Positions 25,095 through 35,605 of a DNA stretch of 64,000 nucleotides are shown here, piece after piece; the first letter of the stretch is position 1; each line of letters opens with the position of its first letter. Below the pieces are notes generated by a model. It was not told the DNA's origin. It saw only the letters and a program-made list of their open reading frames with translations, and searched no databases. The translations under genes and the position numbers were made by a program. The stretch is from positions 1 through 64,000 of the forward strand of contig SNVD02004904.1 of assembly GCA_013180625.2 (NCBI GenBank), given 5' to 3'. This stretch comes from Boswellia sacra. Its lineage: Eukaryota; Streptophyta; Magnoliopsida; Sapindales; Burseraceae.

Positions 25095-26540
25095 ACTGAC
25101 AGATGCCTAAGGCCTTTCTTAGATTCTCAAATCTGGTTGCATCTAATGCCTCAGTGAACAAGTTAGCCAATTGTTTTTCAATGGAGATGTCTTCAATGTG
25201 TATCACCTTTGACTCTACAAGCTCTCTTATAAAATGGTATCTTATGTCAATATGTTTTGTTCTAGAATGCTGAACTGGATTTTTGAAAATATTTATAGCA
25301 CTAGTATTATCACAAACACAGTTATAGGTTTTTGTTTAATACCATAATTACTTAGCATTTGCTTCATCTAAAGTAGTTGTGTACAATAACTCATCGTTGT
25401 AATGTATTCCGCTTCTATAGTGGACAAAGAGATGGAATTTTGCTTTTTACTATGCCAAGAAACTAAGTTAGTACCAAGATAAAAACATCCCCCTGATGTG
25501 CTCTTTCTGTCATCTTCATTCCCTGCCCAATCAGCATCACTAAACCCTGCAAGACAAATTTTTGTTTCTTTAGAAAACCATATCTTATAGTCATAAGTTC
25601 CATGAACATACTTGATGATTCTTTTGATTGCTGCCAAGTGAGATTTCTTAGGATTTGCTTGAAATCTTGTACAAAGTCCTACACTAAAACATAAATCTGG
25701 TATGCTTGCAGTGAGGTACAATATGCTGCCAATGATGCTTCTATATATACTTGCACCAATCTCTTTTCCTGCATCATCTTTAGAGAGTTTCAAGTTAGTA
25801 CAGATAGGAGTTCTCATAGGTTTTGCCTTTTCAAGTTCAAATTTCTTTACAAGATTTTTAGCATATTTTGATTGAGATATGAATATCCCATCATCCATTT
25901 ACTTAACCTATAATCCAAGAAAGAAATTTAATTCTTCTACCATGCTCATTTCAAACTTTTCCTGCATCAACTCAACAAATTCATCGGTTTTGTTTTTGTT
26001 AGTTGAGCTAAACACAATATCATCCACATGCACTTGCACAACAATGAAATTATTAGGTGCATGTTTGATAAACAAAGTCTTATCATTGCTACCCTAGTAT
26101 AGCCTCTCTTGATTAGAAAATTTATCAATCTTCATACCAAGCTCTAGGAGCTTGTTTCAAATCATAGAAAGCTTTATGCAACTTGTACACAAAATCAGAA
26201 TGTTTAAGATCTTCAAATCCTTTAGGTTGTTCAACAAAAGCTTCTTCATTAAGATAGCCATTCAAGAAGGCTGTTAACATCCATTTGATACAATTAAGAA
26301 TAAAGCAAGCAAGCAATAGCAAGTAGTAATCTGATAGACTCAAGTCTAGCTACTAGTGTGTTACTTTGTGCCACTAACCTAGCTTTATTTCTAACTACTT
26401 ATCCATTCTTATCAGTTTTGTTCTTAAATATCCACTTAGTTCTAATGACATTTGCATTTTTTAGCCTAGAAACTAATTGCCAAACTTTATTTCTTTTAAA
26501 CTGATTAAGTTCGTCTTTCATAGTCTGAATCCAAGTGTTT
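25095..26540 (-). pseudogene. Ty1/copia pol C-terminal part (RT and RNase H)
   Basis: Minus-strand fragments in order: [22 protein letters not shown] (start of RVT_2, cut at about 26540), [18 protein letters not shown] with [11 protein letters not shown], a HVDD active-site version of YVDD near 26020, and RNase H with DADWAGNEDDRKSTSGGC and KQNSISLSTIEAEY. The last segment, HSRTKHIDIRYHFIRE, comes from 25100-25330. Frameshifts and stops separate these pieces. Typical copia pol is far longer; integrase, protease and gag are absent. Confidence 0.85.
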
Positions 26541-28667
26541 TTGGTGATTCTTTTGATAAATGCCTTGACAACCTTACCCTTATACTTCAAAGATGTATAG
26601 AAACTAACCTTGTTCTGAATTGGGAGAAATGTCACTTTATGGTAGATCAAGGAATAGTTTTGGGACATGTTATTTCTGCTAAGGGTATAGAGGTTGATAA
26701 ATCCAAGATAGATCTTATATGTTCCTTACCACCTCCCACAAGTGTGCGGGATATTCGTTCGTTTCTTGGTCATGCAGGTTTTTATCGTAGATTCATCAAA
26801 GATTTCTCGAAGATAGCATTGCCCCTATGCAGATTATTACAGAATGATGTGGCCTTTGAATTTGATGAGAAATGCAAAGAGGCATTTGAGAAACTGAAGG
26901 AACTCTTGACTTCGGCTCCAGTAATCCAATCTCCGAATTGGAATCATCCATTCGAGATCATGTGCGATGCAAGTGACTACGCTGTGGGTGCCGTTTTGGG
27001 TCAACGAATTGGCAAAATTCCACATGCCATTTACTATGCATCTCGGACTTTAAATGATGCTCAACTTAATTATTCTACCACTGAGAAAGAGCTGCTAGCG
27101 GTTATTTTTGCTTTAGAAAAGTTTCGATCTTATTTGATTGGTACTAAAGTAACCGTTTATTCTGATCATGCAGCTTTGAGGTACTTGCTCACAAAGAAAG
27201 ATGCTAAACCAAGGCTTATCAGGTGGATACTCCTTTTACAGGAATTTGACTTGGAGATCAAAGACAAGAAGGGAAGTGAAAACTTAGTTGCAGACCATCT
27301 CAGTCGCATTGTCCATGATAAGAATGCACTGCCATTACAAGAAAGTTTTCCAGATGAACAATTATTGTCTCTAAATGTAGTAGCCCCTTGGTATGCAGAT
27401 ATTGTTAACTACTTAGTTACCAAAAAGCTACCACATGACTTGACTCGAGCTCAAAGAGACAAGATCAAGAACATTGCCAAGTATTACATATGGGATGATC
27501 CGTACTTATGGAAGCATTGTTCTGACCAAGTGATAAGAAGGTGCATTTCTGAATCTGAATTTAATTCAATTTTAACCTTCTGTCATTCTTATGCATGTGG
27601 AGGTCATTTCGGACCAAAAAGAACAGCCCTGAAAGTTCTTGATTGTGGATTCTACTGGCCATCATTGTTCAAAGATGCATGACCGTTGTCAAAGGACAGG
27701 TAATTTAAGTGCCAAAAATCAAATGCCACAAACCCCTATACTTATTGTCGAGATTTTTGATGTGTGGGGTATTGATTTCATGGGTCCTTTTCCTTCATCT
27801 TTTGGTAATGTTTACATTATACTTGCTGTGGATTATGTTTCTAAATGGGTGGAAGCAAAAGCTACGAGAACTAATGATTCTAAAGTTGTTGTAGATTTTG
27901 TGAAATCTAACATTTTTGCGAGATTTGGAACACCAAGAGCCATGATTAGCGACAGAGGGACACACTTCTGCAACCGATCATTTGAAGCCTTGCTCAAGAA
28001 ATACAACATCACTCACAAGGTGTCTACTGCATATCATCCACAAACTAGTGGTCAAGTTGAAGTTTCAAATCGAGAAGTCAAGTCCATTCTCGAGAAGACA
28101 GTGAATCCGAACAGAAAAGATTGGAGCCTACGACTTAATGATGCACTTTGGGCATACCGGACTGCTTACAAGACACCTATTGGTATGTCTCCGTACAGGT
28201 TAGTCTATGGTAAGCCATGCCACCTTCCAGTGGAGCTCGAACATAAAGCATGGTGGGCAGTAAAGCTTTGTAACATGGAGATGGATGCTGCTGGAGAACA
28301 AAGGAAGCTTCAACTGCAAGAATTGGAAGAACTTAGAAATGATGCCTATGAGAATTCCAGAATTTACAAGGAGAGAACTAAGGCATTTCATGATAAAATG
28401 ATCTCCAGGAAGAATTTTGAAGTGGGACAGAAAGTTCTTTTATTTCATTCTCGCCTCAAGTTATTTCCAGGTAAATTACGATCTCGATGGGTTGGACCTT
28501 TTGTTATTACTAATGTTTTTCCCCATGGTGCAGTGGAAATCAAGAGCTTAAAAACGGATAAAGTATTCAAGGTGAATGGGCACAGGTTGAAGCCTTACTA
28601 TGAGAATTCAGTGATGCAGGACATCGAGGAGGTACCTCTCTACGAGCCAGCTTATCTTGATGGGTGA
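26541..28667 (+). pseudogene. Gypsy pol: end of RT, RNase H and integrase
   Basis: The first frame (to 27682) enters the RT at [16 protein letters not shown]. It continues with the thumb ([16 protein letters not shown]) and RNase H ([42 protein letters not shown]), all catalytic positions present. It reaches the integrase zinc finger and breaks at [10 protein letters not shown]. The integrase core continues in another frame (27639-28667) with DDE residues in [20 protein letters not shown] and [12 protein letters not shown]. The shift also removes a few residues of the HHCC finger. The frame ends near LKPYYENS plus a short tail. Enzymatic parts downstream of the truncation are well preserved, suggesting fairly recent activity. 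Confidence 0.88.
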
Positions 28668-28683
28668 TGGAAGTAACGTCAGG

Positions 28684-28725
28684 CTGAGGACGTTAAACCA
28701 AGCGCTTATTGGGAGGCAACCCAAT
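28684..28725 (+). promoter_or_regulatory. Conserved post-integrase hairpin motif
   Basis: Just after the integrase stop, GACGTTAAACCAAGCGCTT is followed by ATTGGGAGGCAACCCAAT, a perfect 6-bp stem with loop AGGCAA. I recall similar AAGCGCTT...GGGAGGCAACCC strings downstream of integrase in many Athila-type elements; a role at RNA level is inference. Confidence 0.5.
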
Positions 28726-29113
28726 GTTTTTGAAACATAAATAAAAAGAGACAAAGAAAAGAAGGTAGTATTGATCAATTTTTGTGTTTCGAGGAGATTC
28801 CTCTCATGGGCTATTATAATTGATCAGGTTTTATCTCTCTTTGCCATTTGTCTCATTTGCTTTGTTGTTTGTTTTTGACTTTCATTTGCTCTTGTGTTTT
28901 TATTTCTTTTATGTGTCTCTATTTTCTTTTCTTTTCTTTTCTTTCTTGTGTTTAATTTGATTATTCCGTGCTTTGAGTTCAGTTGTGCAACAGCTTGAGG
29001 AAACATTCAAACGGGAGTTGAAGCCATTGTTCGAAGGTTTGAAACGTGCATATCTGGGAGAAGAACAAACTCAATCGCATTATCGGTAATATCTCTCCAT
29101 TTCTTCTCTTCAA

Positions 29114-29668
29114 TGGATGCTGATATCTTTCTATCGAACCTTCGTAAATATTTCCCTTCACTTCCTCAAAATGCTGTGTTTAAAATTTATAAAGTACGGA
29201 TGACTAGACTTTGGGCATTGATGCTCCTAAATGTGCCTGCTGGATATCCGATGGCTTATCGAAGCCAAGGTGAGATTGTCCGGTGAGCCGGACATTAATC
29301 TCGCAAAATACATGCCTGGTCTAGGAAAGAGCTACTACGCCAAGAGGCGAAGAGCGAAAAGGTTACAAGTATGTTATAAATGTGCTAGATGGAATTGTAA
29401 CCAGACTTGTCGTTCATTAGGTTTTGCGTCCAGGAATAGAGAAGATAAACTTTCATTTATTAAGAATGGTTTGAGTAATGAGTCGCTGGATAATGTTTTG
29501 TTAACTCTCGAGTCACATTCTTGTGGACTTGTTCAGCGTGAATTGCTTAATCTATGGACACAATTTCGTGATGAATTGCAGTGTTATAGTCTAGGGAATC
29601 TGACTAAAAACGACCCTGTTTGCCAGTTTATAAGAAAACTGGATGGGAAGCAAATCCCCGACTCATAG
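29114..29668 (+). pseudogene. Unidentified Cys-rich reading frame in the env position
   Basis: Two overlapping frames appear to be one former protein: MDADIFLSNLRKYFPSLPQN (from 29114, open to the stop at 29284) and a second frame from about 29270 to 29668, SGEPDINLAKYMPGLGKS. The second holds YYAKRRRAKRLQ and a CYKC....CNQTC cluster (C-x2-C-x4-C-x3-C), then NREDKLSFIKNGLSNE. The basic stretch plus Cys cluster looks like a nucleic-acid-binding or zinc site. I cannot name the family. It occupies the place of the env-like frame of Athila elements but shows no signal peptide or membrane segment. A one-base shift near 29275 would explain the split. Confidence 0.5.
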
Positions 29669-29889
29669 AAGGCGTTTCAGCCGTTACTGGACGTAAAACC
29701 AGAGGAAGATGTGAGCCACAATCACAACTACTTGTATATTTGAATGTGTGTTGTTGTTGTAGAATTTTATTTCTTTCTTGTTTCGTTTGATCTGATTATC
29801 AATGTTGTTTTTGTGTTGTTGTTGTTTGTTGATTTTGTTTGTTTTAATTTCAAGTTTTCTTTTTGACAAACCATATGACTACCCTATGG

Positions 29890-30145
29890 CATAAGTACAC
29901 GTGGGAGACAAGTGTGGAGGTTTTGTCAACCTCCACCGAAAGTGTATCTCCATTTTTAATGCTTCACGTGGGAGACAAGTGTGGGGGTTTCGTCAACCCC
30001 CGCCGAAAATGTATCTCCATTTTCCATACTTCACGTGGGAGACAAGTGTGTAGGTTTTGTCAAACCTCGCCGAAAGCATATCTCATTTTTTCAAATCTTG
30101 GGGCGATAAATCTGCATCGAGCAACCCCCACCGAAAGTATGTCCC
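29890..30145 (+). repeat. Three and a half tandem units (about 67 bp) with a covarying hairpin
   Basis: CACGTGGGAGACAAGTGTG starts at 29898, 29965 and 30032, exactly 67 bases apart. Each unit carries a stem-loop followed by CCGAAA. Unit 1 has a perfect 9-bp stem (GTGGAGGTT with AACCTCCAC), unit 2 has GTGGGGGTT with AACCCCCGC, and unit 3 has AGGTTT with AAACCT. A fourth, partial unit keeps CAACCCCCACCGAAAG at about 30120. The A-T pair of unit 1 is replaced by G-C in unit 2, so both sides of the stem changed together. Confidence 0.8.
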
Positions 30146-30280
30146 CATGTGTCAAAATTTGAGAGTTTTATGGGTGTATATATACAGTCTGCATATTTTC
30201 ATATGTCATTCCATAACCTGTCTTGCAATTGAAAAGCATAATATCTAACTGTCTTACACAAGATTAGAGCACTTGTAGAA

Positions 30281-30930
30281 ATGGAGAAAACACCAATTCG
30301 GCGATTCCGCAATATATGCGTATTTTGCGGATCGCAATTTGGTAAAGATGGAGAGTTACCACAGCAGCTCTTGATCTTGGTAGGACATTAGCTGCGAGGG
30401 GTATTAATTTGATTTATGGAGGGGGTAGTCTTGGGTTAATGGGGTGTGTGTCCACAGCTGCATCCCTAGGAGGGAGCAAAGTTCTCGGCATTATCCCTAA
30501 ACCATTAGCTGTACGAGATATCGTAGGCAACACAATCGGGGAAGAGTTACAGGTCTCTAGCATGCATGAGCGTATTGCACATATGGTTGTTAATTCCGAT
30601 GCATTTATAGCTTTGCCTGGTGGTTATGGTACATTAGAGGAGATATTTCAAATCACCTCTTGGGCACAGCTAAACATCCATCGGAAACCCATTGGTTTGT
30701 TAAATGTTAATAATTTTTTTGATGGTTTGTTGTCCTTTCTTGATCAAGCTGTAGAAAAAAATTTCATCTCACCGTCAGCAAGGCAAATGCTGGTTACAGC
30801 TTCAACTGCAGGAGAGTTAATTGACAAACTACAAGAATTCGTCTATTCACCTGATCCAACAATGGCTCGGATAAATTGGTTTGGAGAAGGCAACAAAAGG
30901 CGTCAACTGGATTTAACCCTCCATCTGTAA
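30281..30930 (+). pseudogene. LONELY GUY (LOG)-type cytokinin riboside 5'-monophosphate phosphoribohydrolase, intronless copy in a retrotransposon
   Basis: LOG enzymes remove ribose phosphate from cytokinin nucleotides to give active free bases in the cytosol. The ATG at 30281 opens MEKTPIRRFRNICVFCGS, the usual LOG start. The frame continues only after a one-base loss near 30355-30365 into ALDLGRTLAARGINLIYGGG and stays open to the TAA at 30928. Counted across the shift it is about 216 residues, the normal LOG length. The family motif PGGYGTLEE (30616-30642) is intact, as is MHER with the conserved Arg; the Lys that usually follows is Ile. Plant LOG genes normally have several introns, yet none is present here, which points to capture through RNA. 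If translation began at the Met at 30409 the product would lack the N-terminal strand. The last residues are QLDLTLHL, unlike most LOGs. The gene sits between integrase and 3' LTR of the gypsy element, same strand. Confidence 0.88.
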
Positions 30931-32874
30931 TCTCTATTTGCTGGTTTGCTTCGTTTTTGTTTGCTTTCTTTTTAGTGTGTTTATTTGAGATTTTTCATGT
31001 CGTTTCTTTTGAGCTTTTTCAGGTTATTTCTTTCGTCCCAGTAATATTTTCTAATCTCGGTTTTTAGAGTGGTGGCTTAAAAAGTTCAAGTTCTCTTGAA
31101 ACGCATTCTGGATCTCTTCAATCCATAATGGCTGAATAAGGAGGCTAACTTCTAAACTTTGTAGACCCATTCTAACTAACTTGTTTTTGTTTGCTGACTT
31201 GTTGAACTTTGTTATTTTATGAGTGAGTTTAGTTTTGCGTAATTTAGAGTGTTATGTGTTTTTATCTTTATCAGTTTTGATTTGAAAAAAAAAACAATTG
31301 TGAAAAAACCTGAGAATGGCAGAATATGGGGTTTCTTTACCCTTGAAACGCATTCTCTCGAAATAAATCTATAGTTTGTTTATTTCATGTTGTTTGAAGT
31401 GTTTCTTTCATAATAAAGGTATATAGGCTGGAAACCTTAAGTTTGCGGGCTACTGGTCCTAAGGATTGTTGAAATATACAATCTTGACTCAGGTGTAATA
31501 ACGCCACGTACCTCTTTTCTTGCATTTTGTGGGTCAATGATAAGATAATGATTGAATTAAGAATAACTCTTGGAAAATGATAATGATGCATGGATCTGTG
31601 TGCTTGAAATGTTTATTGGTTTTCGCTTTGCTTTTGATTCCTTGCACAACATTGAGCACTGATCTATTATCACTGAGTTATTTGTTCACTTAGAGAAAGT
31701 TTATGTAATTTAAATGTTTCTTCAGATTTCAATGAATTCTAGAACTTTTTTGATGGTCACTCGAGGCGAAATCCTAGGCTGTGCAACATTGGGGAAATGA
31801 TTTAGGCCATCTTTGGACCGTTTGAGCCTTAATAGCAAACCTTGACTGAAATTGATCCCTAGTTACCCCTTTGAGCCTCTGTAAGCCTTTTTCTTTGTTA
31901 ACTCACTAAAAGATTTCCTAACCTCAAATGAATTTATTCCAAACAGTTTATCCCTTACCTATGAGCATGTAGATCGTTCACACTTAAATTTTGAGCTATG
32001 TTCTGGTTTTGGGAAGTTAGAGGAGGTTGGGATGTGTCATGAGCAATACAAGTGAGTTCTATTGTGTTAAAAAAAAAAGAAAAACAGAAAAAAACCAATC
32101 TGTACTTATCGTCCACGTACTTACACATTGAGGACAATGTGTTGTTTAAGTGTGGGGGAGGGGAAGTGTAATAAAAAAAAAGGAAAAAAAAGAAAAAAAA
32201 AAGAACAAAAGAAGAAGAATAAGAGATCTATCCCCTTAAGTGTTCTTAAAAAGAATGAAACAACAAAGTGTGGGGGTGTAGTTTTCTTTTGTTTTCTACA
32301 AAAAAAAAAAAAAGAAGATTGAGTGTTCTAAATAAGTTTTGGGGGAGTAACCTGGTGAATTGAAATAAAGTTGTGTTATAGGGTTGAGCTCTACATAGTC
32401 TTGAATGATTTATGTGTTTGTGGGTGATTTTAGCCAAATTATTATCCTTTATCATACCTTCACCCAAGCCAAACGTTACAAGCTTAATAAAATCCTACTT
32501 GATCCTTGGTGGTGTGCATGTCTACATTAGTGGAGAGTGACTTGAAAAGCAGGCCTATGGAGTTCATTTATACACACATCTTCACTATTAAATATGATTC
32601 ATTTTTATGCATAAACTCATCCGGGTTACAAGTGATTAGGTGAGAATGGCTCTACACCCACACACGTGAGGAATTGAAGTGAAGCGAAACTAATCTTTCG
32701 GATAAAATTCTTGATCAAGTGCATTATTTTGAAGTTTTCCTTGGTTATAATTAAGTACAATCTTTGAAGCCTATTTGCAAGATGAAGCATTTGTGTGTTT
32801 TAATTTTTTGTTGATTCTGTTTCGGTTTAGTTTTATTTCATATTTCATAGTTGCTCGAGGACTAGCAAAGTCTA
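30931..32874 (+). other. Non-coding 3' region of the gypsy element
   Basis: No long frame. It contains CTTGAAACGCATTCT twice (about 31095 and 31345), several A-rich runs, and the purine strings AAGTGTGGGGGAG (about 32148) and AGTGTGGGGGTG (about 32267) that resemble the true polypurine tract. Long non-coding stretches with repeated purine tracts are usual before the 3' LTR in Athila elements. Confidence 0.55.
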
Positions 32875-32888
32875 AGTGTGGGGGAATT
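32875..32888 (+). promoter_or_regulatory. Polypurine tract of the gypsy element
   Basis: GTGTGGGGGAATT lies immediately before the LTR's TG. It is the plus-strand primer site expected at this place. Confidence 0.75.
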
Positions 32889-34300
32889 TGATAGGTGTCT
32901 ATTGATGTATTACTTTTATATCAATTCGTCCATGTTTCTTTGCTATATTCCTTGGTATTTTTATGTTTTTGTGTGGTTTTGATGTTTGTAGGAGTTTTGG
33001 AGCAACTTGCACAAACATGGAGTAAAACCCTTCATTTTCACCTCTGCTAGTCAGTGATCTTCTCGGATTTAATTGTATTGATATACAATGAACCCGATGG
33101 CATGTTATATACCGTTGGAAAGCTCTCGAAGTCTATTTTCTGGAGAAATTTACGGTTTATAAATCCATTCAGTGTACCAAAAGTTGTAATCAAAACAGTG
33201 TGAGATGTATAGAAAAATAATTCCACAAGCACTGTAGCATGTATAATACGGGGCACTGTAGCAAGTCACTGTAGCAGAGTATTTAAACACATTTTAGGGT
33301 TTTATTTTCATAACTTGAAGGGGGAAAACGTGGGAGGAGGCTGCATTTTTGGATTTCTCTCACCCCTTGGAGTTCTTGAAGGAGAAAGAAGATTTTGAAA
33401 GAGGAGGAACTACAATTCCAAGAAGATTCATCTACAAAGAAGATTTTCAAAGAATTTGCTAAGTTCTTTCTTTCCTTTTCAATTCTGGATTTCTCTGTAT
33501 TGTATTTGTTATTCTGATTGAATATGTGTAACTAAATCTGAATTGGTTGAGGGTGATTTCAAATCCCTTGATATGGATTTTGTGAGTTGATTGTGTAAGA
33601 AATTGTTATCCAATTCTCTAATTGAAGTTGCTTGTATTTCCCATATCTAATGCTTATGATTGCTTACTGATTGTATTTGGAATGGCCAACTGAATATAAT
33701 CTGTTGTTGTCTATTGCTAGATTAGAAATCTTGATCCTTAATTGTCATGAATTTCCAATCATTAGTAGCAAAATTGTGATCAGAGATTGCAATTGGAAAA
33801 TACAACCTAGGTTAAATAATCTGAACTTGTGTGATTATTGCTTAGATCAACTTATCTTTCTCATCGTAATGCTTCCATTGAATTAAACTTAGAGAGCTTG
33901 TTCTAGGTTGTTTAATGGATAGAGATTAAATAAAGAGCTTGCTTTATTTAACAACAAAGTAAGGAAAGATTGGGATAACAGAGCTTGTTGTTATCTACGG
34001 TTGATAACTTCATGCTGTAATTGGATTACAATTCTATGTTAATTCACAAATTCATATCTTGTGGCAGAGAACGAACTCTTAACTCTCTCATTGATCTTTT
34101 CATTCAAATTAACTTTGCTTTTGTTATTCTTAATTTGCATTCTTATTTCATTTAGTTAATCATTCAACAAAACCCCCATGTTTAGTTTATCGTTGCTGGA
34201 AAATAACAAATTCAATTAGAATCAATCCTCGTGGGAACGATATCTACTTATCACTTTATTACTTGTGCGACTAGTATACTTGCTAGTTTCGAACGCATCA
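32889..34300 (+). repeat. 3' LTR of the gypsy element (1412 bp)
   Basis: It begins TGATAGGTGTC after the polypurine tract and ends GAACGCATCA, so the ends are TGAT...ATCA. The next base enters a hAT transposase frame without a gap, which fixes the end. AGTATTTAAACAC at about 33277 is a candidate TATA region. TCCTCGTGGGAACGATATC (about 34226) lies near the 3' end, as I recall for other plant gypsy LTRs. Confidence 0.85.
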
Positions 34301-35605
34301 AAAGCACTATTATCCAAAGGAGATTTCTTACATATTCGTTGTTGTGCTCATATCCTTAATTTGATTGTTCAAGAGGGATTGAAAGAAATAGATGAAGCAA
34401 TTTATAAAATTCGTGAGAGCATTAAATATGTTAAAGGGTCACAAGGAAGAAAAAAAGACTTTTCTTGAATGTGTGAAACAAGTGTCTCTAGAATGTAAAA
34501 TGGGTTTGAGGCAAGATGTTCCTACAAGATGGAATTCTACTTTTCTCATGCTTGAAAGTGCCATGTATTATAGTCAAGCGTTTTGTCACATGCAATTGAC
34601 TAATTCTAATTATATTCATTGCCCTTCTTCGGATGAGTGGTTGAAAGTGGAGACAATTAGCAACTTTTTGAATGCATTTTATAAGACTACATGTATTTTT
34701 TCTGGGTCAAAGTACCCAACTTCAAACTTTTACTTTCCTAAAGTGTTTGTGGCTCATTTGACTTTGAAGCAACACTTGGAAAGTGAATATACCTACTTGA
34801 AGGATATGGCTAAGCACATAAAGTCTAAGTTTGAGAAGTAGTGGTCAAGTTATTGCATTATTTTGGCTATAGCAGTTGTCTTGGATCCAAGATACAAAAT
34901 GCAATTTGTGGAGTTTGCATATAAAAAACTTTATGGGGATGATTTTGAGATTAAGTTGTCTAAAGTTAGAGAGAATATGTTTTCTTTGTACAATGAATAC
35001 AAAAAAAAAAAATCAACTTCTAATGACCTTCTTCATCTAGAGATCTTGATGATATGACTAGTCAAGACATGACTGCTCGGAAAGCTGTGGAACCTATTCT
35101 ATTAAAGGTAGAAAACACTAAACTTTTCATCCAAATATATATATTTGTGTTATATTTGTTTTATTTACTCGTTCATTTTATTAATGATTCTTATTTCTTA
35201 TGATATGTATAGGAATTTGATCAAACTGACGTTGTTAGACAAACAATTTCAAATCAAAAGACACAATTAGAGCCATATTTGGATAAACCAAGGACAGAAT
35301 TGTCAGTCAATATGGATATTCTTCTTTTTTGGAAAGGAAATGAGTTTCGTTATCCTGAACTTGCTTGTATGGATCGTGATATTTTAAGCATTCGAGTTTC
35401 TATAGTTGCATCCGAGTCAGCTTTTAGTGTTGGTGGACGAGTTCTTGATCAATTTAGAAGTGCACTTACGCCAGATACAGTAGAAGCTTTGATTTGCACT
35501 AGACATTGGTTGTTTGGACAACATGGTAACTCTTTTAATTTCTTTTTTTTTTCCTATATAATTTATTTTCTTATGTTTATAAATGATTCTCTAATCATTC
35601 TATAA
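34301..35605 (+). pseudogene. hAT transposase, C-terminal two thirds
   Basis: Starting at the gypsy LTR border, the frame reads KALLSKGDFLHIRCCAHILN and continues with LRQDVPTRWNSTFLMLE and SGSKYPTSNFYFP. DPRYKMQFVEFAYKKLYG, the plant RICESLEEPER/ZBED-type core, follows. After an intron-like gap (about 35108-35211) comes the dimerisation domain (VASESAFSVGGRVLDQFRSAL). There is a frameshift near 34445 and a TAG at about 34839 where Tyr would be expected. The BED finger and N-terminal core are missing because the gypsy element inserted here and its other side is lost. Confidence 0.85.

Larger units (their letters stand above)
21424..26540 (-). mobile_element. Internal region of the 5'-truncated SIRE-like copia element
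   Basis: Reading the minus strand from right to left: the end of reverse transcriptase and RNase H, about 760 bp non-coding, an env-like frame, the polypurine tract and the 3' LTR. This order (an extra frame after pol) is the SIRE/Sirevirus layout. Everything 5' of the middle of reverse transcriptase is missing; the break at about 26540 abuts a gypsy element on the other strand. Confidence 0.75.
26541..34300 (+). mobile_element. Athila-like Ty3/gypsy retrotransposon, 5'-truncated, carrying a LOG gene
   Basis: From the break at about 26540: RT end, RNase H, integrase, a conserved hairpin motif, an unknown Cys-rich frame, hairpin repeats, a LOG-like gene, about 2 kb of non-coding DNA with repeated AAGTGTGGGGG strings, a polypurine tract and a 1412-bp 3' LTR. 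The integrase C-terminus ([20 protein letters not shown]) and the long 3' region with purine tracts fit the Athila group. The 5' LTR, gag and protease are missing. Confidence 0.8.

Noticed and set aside
27709..27894. Second plus-strand frame over the integrase
   Set aside because: It overlaps the DDE integrase core in another phase and shows no domain.
29890..30145. CRISPR-like array
   Set aside because: Regular 67-bp units have no unique spacers; they are diverged tandem copies in a plant retroelement.
30281..30930. LOG frame as an ordinary host gene
   Set aside because: No introns, one frameshift, and flanks on both sides are retrotransposon sequence in the same orientation.
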